DNA of 64,000 nt from Heligmosomoides polygyrus polygyrus (GCA_947396885.1 OX377201.1:2213879-2277878); one strand, 5' to 3'; shown: positions 1-10,408, counted from the stretch's first letter. Translations and numbers: made by a program. The notes: generated by a model not told the origin, from the letters alone.

Positions 1-476
1 CCCTTGTACCCTCCTTGAATGCAGATTTTGGACAAAATATAATCTCTGGGAAATCCAAAGGCATGGCGCACTCCATCACACACAGTAAGAAGTTCAGAGA
101 GCTGGGAGAATCCCTCAAGGACGAGTAATAGGAACTATTCCGCTTGTTCCTGCCATGTTGGTCAACTTATCTCCGGCCTCTGCGGCCGGGACATAACCCC
201 GCGGTTTTATGGGGCCTGAGGGCCGCTGTTGGGACCCTGGCCAAATCAGCAAATGCGTTGTCATAAAGCCTAATGCAATAGCACGGGGGACAATGGCCAG
301 AAGGCTACCAGCCGTCGTTCGGCAGCTTCGATGACCTCGGCGGGGATGCGCCACGCACTCGACATCCCTTATGATGAAATGTCAGACCTATAAAGCGATT
401 CTACACAGAGGTGCTATGCTCCGGGATAGATATCACTAGAAAGACTCTACGGCCGTTCTTGGTTTAGAGCTTCATC

Positions 477-667
477 AGTACTTGTCGGTAATGTGACCTG
501 CATTGGAACCGCAGCAGGCCCTCAATAGTACTCTCCCTTGAAAAGTTCCACGTATCTGATTCGTATGCTACCCAGGGAAGATAAGAATGAGAGAATGTCG
601 GTGTTCAGTTTGGCTGGCACATTCCCCGCCTCGTCACTCTGCGCGCCACATTGTCGACTAGTACCGA
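477..667. mobile_element. Foldback MITE, family A, copy 1 of a tandem trio
   Basis: The left end reads CAGTACTTGTCGGTAATGTG and the right end mirrors it as CACATTGTCGACTAGTACC, giving imperfect terminal inverted repeats of about 25 bp. There is no coding capacity. Two further copies follow at about 330-bp spacing. The termini match many other copies in this window, so this is a non-autonomous element; the superfamily is not determined. Confidence 0.6.
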
Positions 668-790
668 AAAGTAGCAATACGAAAACTCCAACAGCCAGCT
701 TTGATTGAAAGAATAGATTGAAAAAATAAACCAATAAGTAGACCGAATCGTTCAATTGAAGCTGGTTAGAATTGGAGTAGTCTTGTTTAA

Positions 791-1004
791 TGCTATGCTG
801 GCAATGGTAGCGAATGTGGCCTGCATTAGGGGCAGGAACCCTCCAGTCAATCACAGCACCGATTGTAGTCTCTCAAGAGTATCTCTAGAATAGTTATATG
901 TATTGAACTAAGGTACTAACTACGCAGAAGTAGAATGTAAGGTCAATGTTCTGATCGGCTGGCGCGTTTCCCTCACTCCTATGCGGGCCAGATTTCCTAC
1001 TAAT
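791..1004. mobile_element. Foldback MITE, family A, copy 2 of the trio
   Basis: The left end GGTAGCGAATGTGGCCTGC and the diverged right end GCGGGCCAGATTTCCTAC are complementary. The interior contains a CAATCACAGC stretch like the other family A members. Confidence 0.5.
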
Positions 1005-1125
1005 ACAAAAGAAACAATAAACAAGACGATACCATTCTGTCCAGCTTCAAACAAACGAATATATTGCAAAATCAAGCGAAAATTGGACCTGGCTGGAATT
1101 TGACTCGTCTTGTTCGTTGTTATGC

Positions 1126-1350
1126 TGGTACTGGTAGCGACTGTGGCCTACATCAGGAGGAGGGAACACGCCAATCAATCACAGCACTGATCGTACAGAC
1201 CCTCCAGATTTCCTTCCCTTGAAGATTCTATGTGTCTGACCACGGGGCTACCCGGAGATAGAGTGTGTAGTACGCTTTGGGCTCTGATTGGCTGGCGCAT
1301 TCCCACACGCTTCCGTCACCCCTGTGCGGGCCAAATTGCCGACCAGTACC
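1126..1350. mobile_element. Foldback MITE, family A, copy 3 of the trio
   Basis: The left end GGTACTGGTAGCGACTGTGG pairs with the right end CCAAATTGCCGACCAGTACC. The interior carries CAATCACAGC and TGATTGGCTGGCGC. Its regular spacing from the two preceding copies suggests that the trio arose by tandem duplication rather than three insertions. Confidence 0.55.
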
Positions 1351-1658
1351 AACATACCAGTAGACAAGACAGTGCAAGTTTTAAGCATGGTCAGTTAAAG
1401 GAGTAAGCACATTTTTCTTTAGTTTTACAAAAGAACACGAAAATATCAAACATAGAGGGCTGTTCGTGAAGTACGGCACACCTACCGTACTCTGCATACT
1501 ACAAGTACGATGCTGCATGCTTCGTCAATCCTTCCCTGTGCTTCTAACATTGTAATCAACCAACCAATCAGTCTACTGGTTCAAGCACTGCATGTGAAAC
1601 GTCATGGTAGTTCACACATAGGGCTACTGTACATAGATCTACCGTAACCCACTATCGT

Positions 1659-1847
1659 ATGGCTAACCGATACGTATTCAGAGCCAAACCGTCAGACTAC
1701 ATGATGGGCAAGTCCGTCTTTACACCGTTGGAAGAAGCGGAACGAATGCGTGACACGATCAACAGGTCCGATTCGGAAGAATTTTTTAAAAAAATATTTA
1801 CAAAAACAAAGACCCACGAAGCAACTGAGTCAGAATTGGAGCGATAG
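1659..1847 (+). CDS. Small unrecognised ORF or exon remnant (62 codons)
   Basis: The frame starts MANRYVFRAKPSDYMMGK and continues with an acidic and basic mix, ending at TAG. Its composition looks more protein-like than surrounding random frames, with balanced Lys, Glu, Arg and Asp and no long homopolymers in the first 38 codons. I see no clear splice acceptor before the ATG, and the only internal donor candidate (AACAG|GTCCGA) is weak. I do not recognise a family. It could be a single-exon small gene, an exon with unseen boundaries, or chance. Confidence 0.25.
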   Translation: MANRYVFRAKPSDYMMGKSVFTPLEEAERMRDTINRSDSEEFFKKIFTKTKTHEATESELER

Positions 1848-2290
1848 GAGTCTGTTTGAGTGCTAAGAAGTACTGTCAATGCAAGTAGGAGGCTACAGCT
1901 AAGCTCCTGTAGACTCGCCGAGCTTCAAATATCTTTAAAGTTTTTTTAAAAAATGCAAATAAATCAAAACGAGCAGGAAAAATATCCACAAGATTTTCGT
2001 CCAGGAACACCGAGGAAATCTACGAATTTCATAGCATAAATGGCAAAAGCAAAGCAAAACACAACGTACACAGTAATTAAATAACAGTCAGATCCTAAAA
2101 TGTCTGAAAAATCAATTTTTGACCCCTAAAATCGAAGAAAAATCGATAAATATTCAGGACTTCCAGACCGGTGACACCAGCGCATAGTGTCGTCAGTGGA
2201 CGTATGACACCGTATGCTCAGGACACATCGTACGGCACGCACAGCTACAGAGGGTGAGTACGATGTTCTTACGGTTTTCAGAGGCTATAG

Positions 2291-2352
2291 CGCAGAGGAT
2301 CAGCGCTCCGAACAACGGATCACGTCGCTGGTTCGATTCCCGCGAACGTCTA
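2291..2352 (+). other. tRNA-like sequence with Pol III A and B boxes
   Basis: The A-box TAGCGCAGAGG and B-box GGTTCGATTCC are about 30 bp apart. A GCGC/GCGC D-stem can be drawn, but the anticodon loop lacks a proper U33 arrangement and the acceptor stem does not pair well. It is best read as a tRNA pseudogene or the head of a tRNA-derived retroposon, not a functional tRNA. Confidence 0.35.
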
Positions 2353-2359
2353 GGATGTT

Positions 2360-3560
2360 CGAAGTCTGATTTCTGACAGATTTTACGAGAAATATACGGT
2401 CAAAATTCGTATTCTTCCTGATTCACTGGACTTTACACGAATCGCGTGACCCACCCATGGGTCAACAGCTGTTGTCTGAAGACCAGGCTGGTCATTATGT
2501 ACCACATTTGACGACTTTGCTAATTATTAGAGCTTAGGAAGCGATGGTGATAGGTTCAGCTCCCCTTCCCTCCCAATACCATTTTTGATCTACGATTTTC
2601 AGTTAGAAAAGCTAGTTATGCTAGTATAGATGCCCGAGAATAGAGGTCTAAGAGCCACAAAGATCGATAGTATCGATCGATATTGATAGGCAAATCGATA
2701 CTCTCTATTTGTTCGGAACTCAGCCATTCCGTTATCATATTCAAGTGGTTTCCACCTTAAACAAGACACTTCCTGGTCAAAAATCGATAATATCGATGAG
2801 TATTGGTTGATAGATCGACGCAGCTTATCGATTTGTATCGATTGATAGGTATTGATTGACGCCGCTTGCAGTCAGTACGTCTAGTCCCCATCTCATGGTT
2901 AAATTAATACTGAATGATAAGTAAACAAATGTGTTGTTAAATGACCTACCTATTACATAAACAGCGTGTTGTATCCAGCAAATAAACAATAATTGCAAAA
3001 TTTTATAAATTAATTTCTTCTCACAATAAATAAGTAATAAAGTAAATAAAATAAAAATAATAACAATAAATTATTCCGTTTCCATTAAGTAAATAAAGAA
3101 ATAAGCTGTTATGTTTACAATCCTCACTAAATAAATAAACAAGTAAACAACTAAATGTAATTATAAATGTTTTAGAGGACTTTTAAGACGACAATATAAA
3201 TAAATACTAAATATGTTTATAAATGTTTTTTATAAATGGTCACCAGATTTATATTTGTAGATAGGCTACGACTAGTAATCGATGCTGATCAACTGACCAG
3301 TATCGATCCATTTTATTGATTTTTTCGTGGCTGAGAATTACGCGAGCATGGTGATGGGCAATGGACGGACTTTACAAAAAGTAAAAATTCTGTAGTAGAT
3401 CAGTTTCTTTCAGTTAGTAACAACTAAGCCAATAAATAGAAAAATTAATAAATAATGAATATATATTAAAATGCTTAGTAAATCACTAATAAATTATTAT
3501 AAATCTACAGCAAGCGCTTACACGATTAGAAACATCGTTTTTTCACTGTTCATTCGTTTT
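2360..3560. repeat. AT-rich region with clustered ATCGAT palindromes
   Basis: No gene is seen. 2660-2870 and 3280-3320 carry many copies of ATCGATA-type palindromes (for example TATCGATCGATATTGATAGG). 2900-3250 and 3420-3500 are almost pure A/T with TAAATAAATAA-like stretches. The ATCGAT-rich phrases recur near 10.9-12.8, 22.3-22.6 and 48.0-48.7 kb. Confidence 0.5.
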
Positions 3561-4207
3561 TCCAAGTCCAAAGCTTTGCGCACAACTTATCGAGAGTGAG
3601 CCATGCACTCTACTTCTGTTAGATATCGTAGAGCTGATTGGAAGGTTCAGGAACTTCAGCAAAAGATTGTTGAGGTTGTGTAATGAATCGGAATCACTAC
3701 TGAACTACATTAGGAATCTTTTACGTTGGCTATTCCACTCGCGTGACTCCCGAAAAAAGAGAAGCCTGGCTAGCCGAGACACGCCGAAAACCACGAAGAA
3801 TTCGCAGTTGGAGATCACGATCCGTCCCGGTTGAATCTATCAGTTGACTAGTTGGCCCCATTTGGGTTAGGTTTTCCCTACCACTTTGAACTCCAGACAT
3901 CGGACCGGGAAAATCGGCTAAATTTAGCCTTAAAGGGCAGTGCCACTTCCAGAGCCGGTTTGTCTCACAATCAATCCGCCGCTTTTTGTTCTCCAGCGAC
4001 ATCTCGCTTTTGTTAAACAGCGAACCCTCGAGAGCCGATGACGACTTGGTTGGTTGCAGGGCGAGAAGTGGGTGAAACTGGTAGAATAAAGAGATTCAAG
4101 GGCTTTTTAGAGCTGGGATGCTTCTAGGCGCGCTAAGTGCTTGGAGTCTTGTGGAGCATTCACACAGAGGAGTAGTAGGAGGGGTCTTATATGGTAGAAA
4201 GTAATAC

Positions 4208-4410
4208 GGCATGTGTCGCGTAGATGGGCAGCACCAGGCGTTAGAAGCGCTTAAGCCAGTCAGATCGCATCAAATTGGCGTGCCGTTCAGAGGCTCGTTG
4301 CACGGTCAATGTTCTGATTGGCTGACATGTGTTCGGCCGCTGCTTTGCTTGCATTAGATTGGCAAGCGCGCCACAACTTCCTAGTGCTGCCCATATTCGC
4401 GACATGAACC
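4208..4410. mobile_element. Foldback MITE, family B
   Basis: The left end GGCATGTGTCGCGTAGATGG and right end TGCCCATATTCGCGACATGA are inverted repeats. The family B consensus terminus is GGTTCATGTCGCGAATATGG followed by GCAGC. The interior holds CTGATTGGCTGACATG, a CCAAT-type motif also found in families A and C. Confidence 0.55.
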
Positions 4411-4572
4411 GTAAGTTCATAATTCTACGTCAATATTGGGCGGAATATTTGCCGATGAAGGGCGTGGAGGAATTGCCTCTAAGACTAGAACTAGGATGCG
4501 CCGTGCACTCCAATTTATGCCCTCAAAATTCTTATAGAAATGCAACCTTACCAAAGTTGCTTGGCAATGACT

Positions 4573-4868
4573 TATGATAAAGGATAAAGAAAGGAATTAC
4601 TCAATCCCTTTTAAGATGCGCCACGCATTTTACTTCCATGGCATGTCGTGGAGGCAATTTGAATGCGTAGTTGGCCTATACAATGACTTGCGGTGGTCAG
4701 CCGACGGAGATGTCAGCGCTTCATCCTTCCTAGCTAAGTCTGGCACCAATTTGCCAACCCTGCTGGTATGGAGGGCGTGGTTGGCCTCGGGTAGAAACCG
4801 AACCAAGAACCTGATTCGGAGTGCAGACGACAGTTGCGCCGCCTCCGCCGTATGCGCTACCACGCATC
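4573..4868 (-). mobile_element. SINE-1 copy (tRNA-derived), left half of a head-to-head pair
   Basis: Read on the minus strand it begins with the tRNA-like head (ATGCGTAGTAGCGCATACGG region), passes a diverged B-box, and ends in the A/T-rich tail TTTATCCTTTATC. It lies head-to-head with the copy at 5128-5408, separated by a 260-bp spacer that recurs at 27.58-27.79 kb. Confidence 0.65.
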
Positions 4869-5127
4869 ATAGGCTCTTATGGCGTGTAAACCCAAAGTTC
4901 TACCTATCATGCCTCTGAGTAGAATATCGGCCGAAGCATGGCGTAGAGCGGTGCCTATTAATACTGGGGCTGGGATGCGCCATGCACACCACTTGACCCT
5001 AAACTCACATAGAGAAGCGCTATCCGGTAGCTAGTGATCAACTCTAGAACACAGCTCTTTTCGCCGAGGTGCTTCTCATTTAAAGGATTCTATCTGTCTG
5101 AGCGAATCTGTCTGGATTTCATTCTCA

Positions 5128-5408
5128 GGACGTAGCACAGTGGAAGTAGGCGCCGTCTCTCGCGTGTACCCGATACTAGGATCTTGATTCGGATCTCCTG
5201 CTCAGGCCAGTCAAGCCTTTAAACCTTCCGGGGTCGGTGTGTCAGACTTGTCTTCGAAGGATAAAGAGCTGACTTGTTGACTTGCTGGCCACCATAGGTC
5301 ATTGCGTGGAACAAATGCGCATTCAAATTGCCTCCACAATGTTCACCAAAAGCAGACTGCGTGGCGCATTTCAGAAGGGATTGAGTAATGCTGTTCTTTA
5401 CCCTTGAT
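5128..5408 (+). mobile_element. SINE-1 copy, right half of the head-to-head pair
   Basis: The diverged head GGACGTAGCACAGTGGAAGT is followed by a B-like box, the body phrase GACTTGTTGACTTGCTGGCC and a tail ending near TTTACCCTTGATC. Relative to other SINE-1 copies it is about 15-20% diverged by eye, so the pair is old. Confidence 0.6.
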
Positions 5409-5496
5409 CTAAGGTGCGCCATGCATTGCACTTCACTCCATTGGCTTAGGCCTTGGTCGACTTGCAGTAGCTATTCACTGTAAAGTCATCTTGCAG

Positions 5497-5591
5497 AAGA
5501 TGACACGGCACAAAAAGCACGTCACAGTCTTCCGGCTGCTGTTTGATGAGTCAAGCAGCTCGACGAACGGCTCAGACTCATTGTTTGCCCG
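5497..5591 (+). CDS. Candidate upstream exon of the main plus-strand gene
   Basis: The acceptor is TCATCTTGCAG and a donor GTGGGA follows CCCG. The open frame begins KMTRHKKHVTVFRLLFDE, then a Ser-rich run, then SDSLFA, and ends in phase 2. The next supported exon at 33716 begins with one base completing that codon (CG|C), so the two join in frame. Start could be the Met at 5500 or further upstream. The intervening 28 kb may hold other exons; the exon's coding look is good but its membership of the gene is inferred only from phase. Confidence 0.5.
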
Positions 5592-5755
5592 GTGGGAACA
5601 TCATTACTCATCGCATTCCCGACCGACCGACCGACCGCTTCTAATCGACCGAGTCGTCTGGCCATCTGCGCTGAATAGACGAATCACTAGGCGTCAAGTG
5701 AAGTGAAGCACTACGAGAGGAGAAGATCCGAACGGATTTTCACGGAATTAATCAG

Positions 5756-5883
5756 GCGATTCGGCTCCTGAGATTTCGAGAGCAGCCCTCGACGTCGGCG
5801 ACGACGACATCGACGATAATCTGGCCATCGAAACGACGGCGAGTCGAGGCGAGGCGCGTGCTCGAAATATGAGCACCACCCTG
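5756..5883 (+). CDS. Candidate acidic exon, unrecognised
   Basis: After AATTAATCAG an open frame reads DSAPEISRAALDVGDDDI and then DDNLAIETTASRGEARAR, ending in phase 0 before GTGGTC. GC-rich wobble positions resemble the supported exons. If spliced directly after 5591 it would need the inner acceptor TTTCGAG at about 5775 to match phase, and its phase 0 end does not match the exon at 33716. It may be an alternative exon, or another exon may be missing. Confidence 0.3.
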
Positions 5884-6340
5884 GTGGTCAATGATGCGTC
5901 AACGGATTTGCATGTGTGAGAGCATCAGCCGCGTAAGCACAGCCATTCGTCGTAGGTAGACGGCAGAGCACTTCCATATAATCCACGACTAATCCAACAA
6001 AAAACCACAACATGGCGTAATCCCGGAGCAACCCAAAAAACAGAGGTTGGTTCGTCTCTAGCACGGTAGGTTCGCCTACCAATAAATCCGTTAAGAATTC
6101 ACTTAGGAAAAGAAATAAAGCATACAGAACGGTGTTAATTAACCCCTGTCTGGGTTGCGACACGCATTCCACTTTTGGGGAATATTCTGGAAAGAGCCAA
6201 CAACGATACCGTCGATATCCCCTCACCACGAATTCACCTAACCGCTTGTCCTGTATCAGGTGATTTCACTGCTACCTTTTACGTACTGTTGACGAATCTG
6301 CCCCTTGAAGGCAATTTGGGTGCATATGTGGCCTATAGGG

Positions 6341-6625
6341 TGCGTGTAGCGCAGTCGGGGGAGGCGCCGACTGTCGCGTACACCCGATACCAGGTTCCTG
6401 GTTCGGATTTCCCGCCCAGGCCGACCAGCCCTCCATCTCTCCGGGGTCGGTGAATTCGTACCAGACTTGTCTGGGAAGGGTAGAGCGCTGACTTGTTCAT
6501 CGGACGGCCATAGCAAGTTATTGTGTGGCCAAATACGCATTCAAAACGCCTCCACGATATCCCGTAGAAATAGAATGCGTGGCGCATCCCAAAAGGGATT
6601 GAATAACGCCGTCCTTTATCCATTA
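6341..6625 (+). mobile_element. SINE-1 copy, near full length
   Basis: It has the A-box TAGCGCAGTCGG in the head TGCGTGTAGCGCAGTCGG, a B-box-like GGTTCGGATTTCC about 45 bp later, the body with CCAGACTTGTCTGGGAAGG, the conserved ATGCGTGGCGCATCCC near the 3' end, and a CTTTATCC-type tail. This is a typical tRNA-derived SINE plan of about 280 bp. Confidence 0.75.
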
Positions 6626-6644
6626 TTCTTTATGTGTCCTATGG

Positions 6645-6822
6645 AATGACTTGCGGTGGCGAGCCAGTAAAGAAGTCAGTGTTTTATCCTCCCTAAACGA
6701 GTCTGGTATCAATTCACTTCACGGAGGAATGGAAAGCTTGGTAAGCCCGAGCCGGACCTGTACCAAGAGCCTGGAACCGGGTGCACACAACAACCGGCGA
6801 TCCTCCCATTGAGCCACTTCGC
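6645..6822 (-). mobile_element. SINE-1 copy, 5' part only
   Basis: Minus-strand copy lacking the 3' third. It retains the region complementary to GACTTGCGGTGGCGAGCC through the B-like box and a worn head near 6820. It starts 20 bp after the end of the preceding plus-strand copy (tail-to-tail). Confidence 0.55.
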
Positions 6823-7000
6823 GCCCAACTCATGTCAGATAAACGGAACAATTTTGGCGCAGACGGCAGAAGGCGACGACTATTACATAGATGGCGGGTC
6901 CATTCCCACGCTCACACATACGACGTCTTCCGCTATTGGAGGTTCCGCGACTGGCTCCAGATAGGAAGAGCTTCAAGGCTCTTGCAAGACTTCTATGAGA

Positions 7001-7238
7001 ACACGTATAGCGCAGTAGGAGAAGGCGCCAGCAGCATTAATCGTATAGAGATTCAGGGTCCTTCGAACCTCATCTAAGCCTTTCATCCATTCAGAACCGG
7101 CATCAGACTCTTTTGTTGAAAAGAAACAGCGACTTGCCTATTCTGTAGGCAAAGTATGCGGGCATATCGCCCTCATGATAACCCGTAGATGTGAAATGCG
7201 TGGCGCAATTCACAAAAGACTCGGATAAAGCCTTCCAC
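7001..7238 (+). mobile_element. SINE-1 copy, highly diverged
   Basis: The head CGTATAGCGCAGTAGGAGAA is followed by a degenerate body and the phrase AAATGCGTGGCGCAATTC near 7195. With 6645-6822 it forms another head-to-head arrangement, but the 180-bp spacer differs from the one at 4.9 kb. Confidence 0.5.
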
Positions 7239-7559
7239 AATCATATCCAATCGTTAGCTGGCTCCTTAACAACTGTGGAAGGGTTTTCCTATCTGGGCGG
7301 GACACGAACCATTGATTCTGTAGAGCTAGTAAGCCATCCGATCGTTTACAACATGCTTTTAGCACAAAATTAATGAAAATTAAGCACAAAAATTTGAGAA
7401 AATTTTCTCAACCAAAAAAGTCACAACACCTTCAGTTTATTGATGAGCAACCTGGATAGGAGCCATAACAGAAACATTCGTCTGGAGATAGTTTGCGAAA
7501 TAAAGCACTTTGAAGAAGGGCAAAAATTATAATAATATATTATTTCATATGGGTGTATT

Positions 7560-8055
7560 TACAGTAAATAAATAAGAAAATTTACCATTGTCACGTCGAA
7601 TCGGACACTTTTCAAATCAAAATGGAGATCCTTCTAAGCTGGACTACAACTTTTCAAATAAAAATGAACGCCATCCCAATCAAATCAAAAACTGCAGACT
7701 CACTAAGATGGTTTAGTTCAACGTCTCGAACGAGTGAAGTATTTTTATAAAAATTCTATTCTTCAAGAAAAAATAATGAATTAAAATTTTGCTTTGAGTC
7801 TGACAGCATCTTGACAGCAATCATTTAGTTCATTGAAAGACCGGATCGCGTCATGCAGTCGAAAAGCTCATCGCGATTTTTATTTGATTGATAGTGAAAA
7901 TTCTGCTTACAGGAACCATTATAATGAGGATATGTCTGTTCTTTACAATTGTTTTTCTTGCGCCGCTTACACTTGTGCAACTCCATTAAACAGAAATTCT
8001 GCAATCAATCTGTAAAGCTCGACCCTTCTACGAATGCATGGCGCACTGTCTACTC
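7560..8055. repeat. Foldback family with about 21-bp periodic arm (copy 1, degraded)
   Basis: 7585-7720 carries phrases of the type TCGAATCGGACACTTTTC / AAATCAAAATGGAGATCC at about 21-bp spacing. The centre at 7840-7900 (GTCATGCAGTCGAAAAGCTC) matches the centres of the elements at 42.2 and 60.1 kb. No protein is encoded. The right arm has decayed or been lost. Confidence 0.45.
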
Positions 8056-8352
8056 GTGTGAGACACCCTATTGTTTCTGAATTCATCTCTACAGAGGTTA
8101 AACATTAAAGTGTTTTTGTAAAAAAAAATTCTACAAATAATAACATAATAATTTGCAGCAGAATTAGCAACAATGGATACCAATAGGAGGTTTAAACTTT
8201 AAATTCATAATCGTAAAAGTGATTTGCTTGAGGGATAACCAGTAGTTACCAGTAGTTCGATTACTAAAAATCGATAAATTGATTGATTACAACACCCTAT
8301 TTAGACAGCACTTTCTCACTGCTACTTTCAAAAATGGCAGCATAATTTAGCA

Positions 8353-8612
8353 TGAAGGACAAAGGACAAAAGACGACGCTGCCTAATCCCTTTGGAGATG
8401 CGCCACGCATTCTAATTCTCCGGGATATCGTGGAAGCGATTTGAATGCGTGCAGCTGAAGAACAAGTTAGCACTTTATCCTTCCCAGACAAGTCTGGTAC
8501 CACTTCACCGACCCAGAGAGATAGAAGGCTTGGCTGGCCCGGGCGGGAGATCCGAACCAGTAACCCGATACCGGGTGCACGCGACAGCAGGCACCTCTTC
8601 CGACTGCGCTAG
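8353..8612 (-). mobile_element. SINE-1 copy with internal deletion
   Basis: Minus strand, with the tail side at 8353 (AAGGACAAAGGACAAAAG) and the head at 8612. About 35 bp of the body (the GGCCATACAATGACTTGC stretch seen in other copies) is missing near 8448. Confidence 0.65.
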
Positions 8613-8619
8613 GCGTCCT

Positions 8620-9040
8620 TAGCTTGAAAATAGTATAAAAATAGAGGTGCCTGTCTAGAAAAGGGGAGAGGTCAGCCCTCCTCCTCCCCCATAAAGTCCT
8701 AACGACTTATCACAAAAACGTTCAAGATCAAGACCATAAGTATGGGTAAATCTATGGGTAAAGCTACCAGATGTGCAACAGATACACTGTGGACCACCGT
8801 CTCTAGAATTGCACTTAAATATGCAAGTATCCTTGTGACACATTGGGGAGAAAACCACTGGGGTTTTTCATAGAGATTCGCTAATAGCGTGACGGCTCAA
8901 ATTTCTCCAAGCACATGCACTGAATGGGAAAACGCTGCCCGTCTACTGCTTGGGCTTGGATACGTCCAGAAAGCGTCCAAGAGTCGCTAGGAAGTAGCCC
9001 CATGGCTCCATCAGGCAACGTCGTGGACCGCATTCCGACG
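8620..9040. other. No gene recognised
   Basis: I see no convincing exon, repeat family or RNA here apart from short CCTCCTCCCCC-type low complexity at 8680. Confidence 0.4.
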
Positions 9041-9239
9041 AGAACTTCACAGAATCGCAGAAAATATCACGCTCGGGAAAGAGAATGAGAAGCAGTCATC
9101 GTCACACGGCCGGCTGCGACTGTCATGTCCGGGAAGCGGAGGTGTTTTTGCACACTCGGGGAGAGGCGTGGAACGGGGAGGGGGGGGGGAGTTCAGCCAT
9201 ATAGGGATGCAAATCAGATTTGAGCAGAACGTCGTCCAC

Positions 9240-9538
9240 TCCACAGAACTGGCCGATGGCCGTCAGCCCGAGGGGGTATCACGGGGACGGGGCAGTCGCG
9301 GCCGGGAGCCGCGGGGCCCGGAGGCGGCTGCGGCACGGGTTGAGTAAAATCGTCGGCGACCGAGCGACGAATGCAATTTGCTGAAGAGTCCGTCGCCGTC
9401 GTCGTCGTCGTCATCATGTGAGCGGCGGCGGTGGCGGCGAAGGCCGGCTGTGGAGCCGACCAGTCGGCCCCGCCGGCAGTCCCGATGACGGACAGAAGAC
9501 GTCCAAGAGGGTTTTCTGAAGCAGGCGATTCACAGTAG
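9240..9538 (-). CDS. Candidate GC-rich coding exon, frame ambiguous
   Basis: On the minus strand an acceptor CGCCTGCTTCAG is followed by GC-rich DNA with strong triplet character and CGTCGT runs. All three frames stay open for some distance. One gives an Ala/Thr-rich stretch with ADWSAPQPAFAATAAAH; another gives RRHRRRSHDDDDDDGDGL then FSKLHSSLGRRRFYSTRA and stops near 9270; the third stops after a Pro run. Base composition is far from the AT-rich surroundings, as expected for a coding exon or CpG-rich regulatory DNA. Function unknown. Confidence 0.35.
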
Positions 9539-9955
9539 CCCCTCTTAAGTGCGCCTGATGAGGACCGAGGCGCTCGGCTGGGTGCCCTTATGTGTCTAAT
9601 TACACGTAGAACTATGTTATTACATAGACGAGCGACGACTTCGTAAAAAAAAACATTTCCGCCGGGAAATTGAGAAACTCTGTCTATCGGCCGTGTTCTT
9701 CTCATTCCACAGATTCGGACTCTCTTCTACGCTCCAGCCGTACGACCATCTGATTCCAGACAGACCACCCCTGACATTGTAAAGAAGCACCTAGCCCGAC
9801 CATGTCTTCTCACGAGACAAGGACATGCCATCTATGCAATTTAGATGGACTCGCCGAAAAATATGAGCCAGACCCGGAGTACCAAATGGCACGCACTTTC
9901 CGAAGAAAGCACTAGATAGCCGCACCTATTCCACTCACAGCTAGTCATCCTCTCA

Positions 9956-10003
9956 GGCCTATGTCATACTTCGGTGACGCGTCGGCGAATTATAACATAG
10001 GCC
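9956..10003. mobile_element. Minimal H-family foldback (48 bp)
   Basis: A 48-bp hairpin with termini GGCCTATGTCATACTTCGG and AATTATAACATAGGCC. The same termini occur at 10100-10217 and 18220-18359 on longer copies, so this is an internally deleted derivative. It is flanked by TCA and TTA. Confidence 0.5.
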
Positions 10004-10006
10004 TTA

Positions 10007-10262
10007 GGCCCCGTTTATACTTCTGACGCCGAGCGACGCGATGGCATTTAAAGTGGCCAAATTGATCGATCGCGTCGCTCAATCAATATAGCCACCATAG
10101 GCCTATGTTATACTTCGGCGACGCTGTTGTCGGCGACGTCGGCGGCAGAGTTACATGGGTTGCTACGCAGTGCGTAGCAGCCCGCACAACACAGAGTCGC
10201 CGAAGTATAACATAGGTCATACGTGGCGTCGCGTCGCTCGGCGTCGAAGTATAAACGGGGCC
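10007..10262. mobile_element. H-family foldback MITE (PIF/Harbinger-like) carrying a nested H element
   Basis: The termini GGCCCCGTTTATACTTC and GAAGTATAAACGGGGCC are near-perfect inverted repeats that continue as GACGCCGAGCGACGCG. It is flanked by TTA and GTA. The centre holds an ATTGATCGATCGCGTCGC core and is interrupted by a second H element at 10100-10217. Confidence 0.65.
10100..10217. mobile_element. Nested H-family MITE, CTGTTGTCGGCGACG subtype
   Basis: The termini GGCCTATGTTATACTTCGG and CCGAAGTATAACATAGG enclose GCGACGCTGTTGTCGGCGA and its complement. The element splits the 10007-10262 copy, so it inserted later. The same subtype is at 18220-18359. Confidence 0.6.
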
Positions 10263-10266
10263 GTAG

Positions 10267-10408
10267 GCAGGATTTATACTCATGTCGTGGAGCGGCACGA
10301 AGTCACAAAAGTATCAATATCTATCAATATCGATCGACTGCGCGGCCCAATCGATAGTAGTACATTTCATAACTCCGCGCCGTCCAAAGTCTGAAGTATA
10401 AATCCCCT
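10267..10408. mobile_element. H-family MITE, diverged
   Basis: The ends GGCAGGATTTATACTCATG and TGAAGTATAAATCCCC are inverted repeats. The centre reads ATCAATATCGATCGACTG, as in other H elements. It abuts the previous copy, making three H elements in 450 bp. Confidence 0.5.

Noticed and set aside
5888..6229. 113-codon minus-strand ORF
   Set aside because: No splice or start context, AT-rich composition and atypical residue mix; treated as chance.
6175..6281. Exon ending CTGTATCAG|GTGATT
   Set aside because: No acceptor with the right phase is seen, and the segment borders SINE-1; left unannotated.
9214..9705. Single 163-codon ORF as a complete minus-strand gene
   Set aside because: The N-terminal third runs through AT-rich non-coding-looking DNA and past a good splice acceptor at 9538; only the GC-rich part is kept as an exon candidate.
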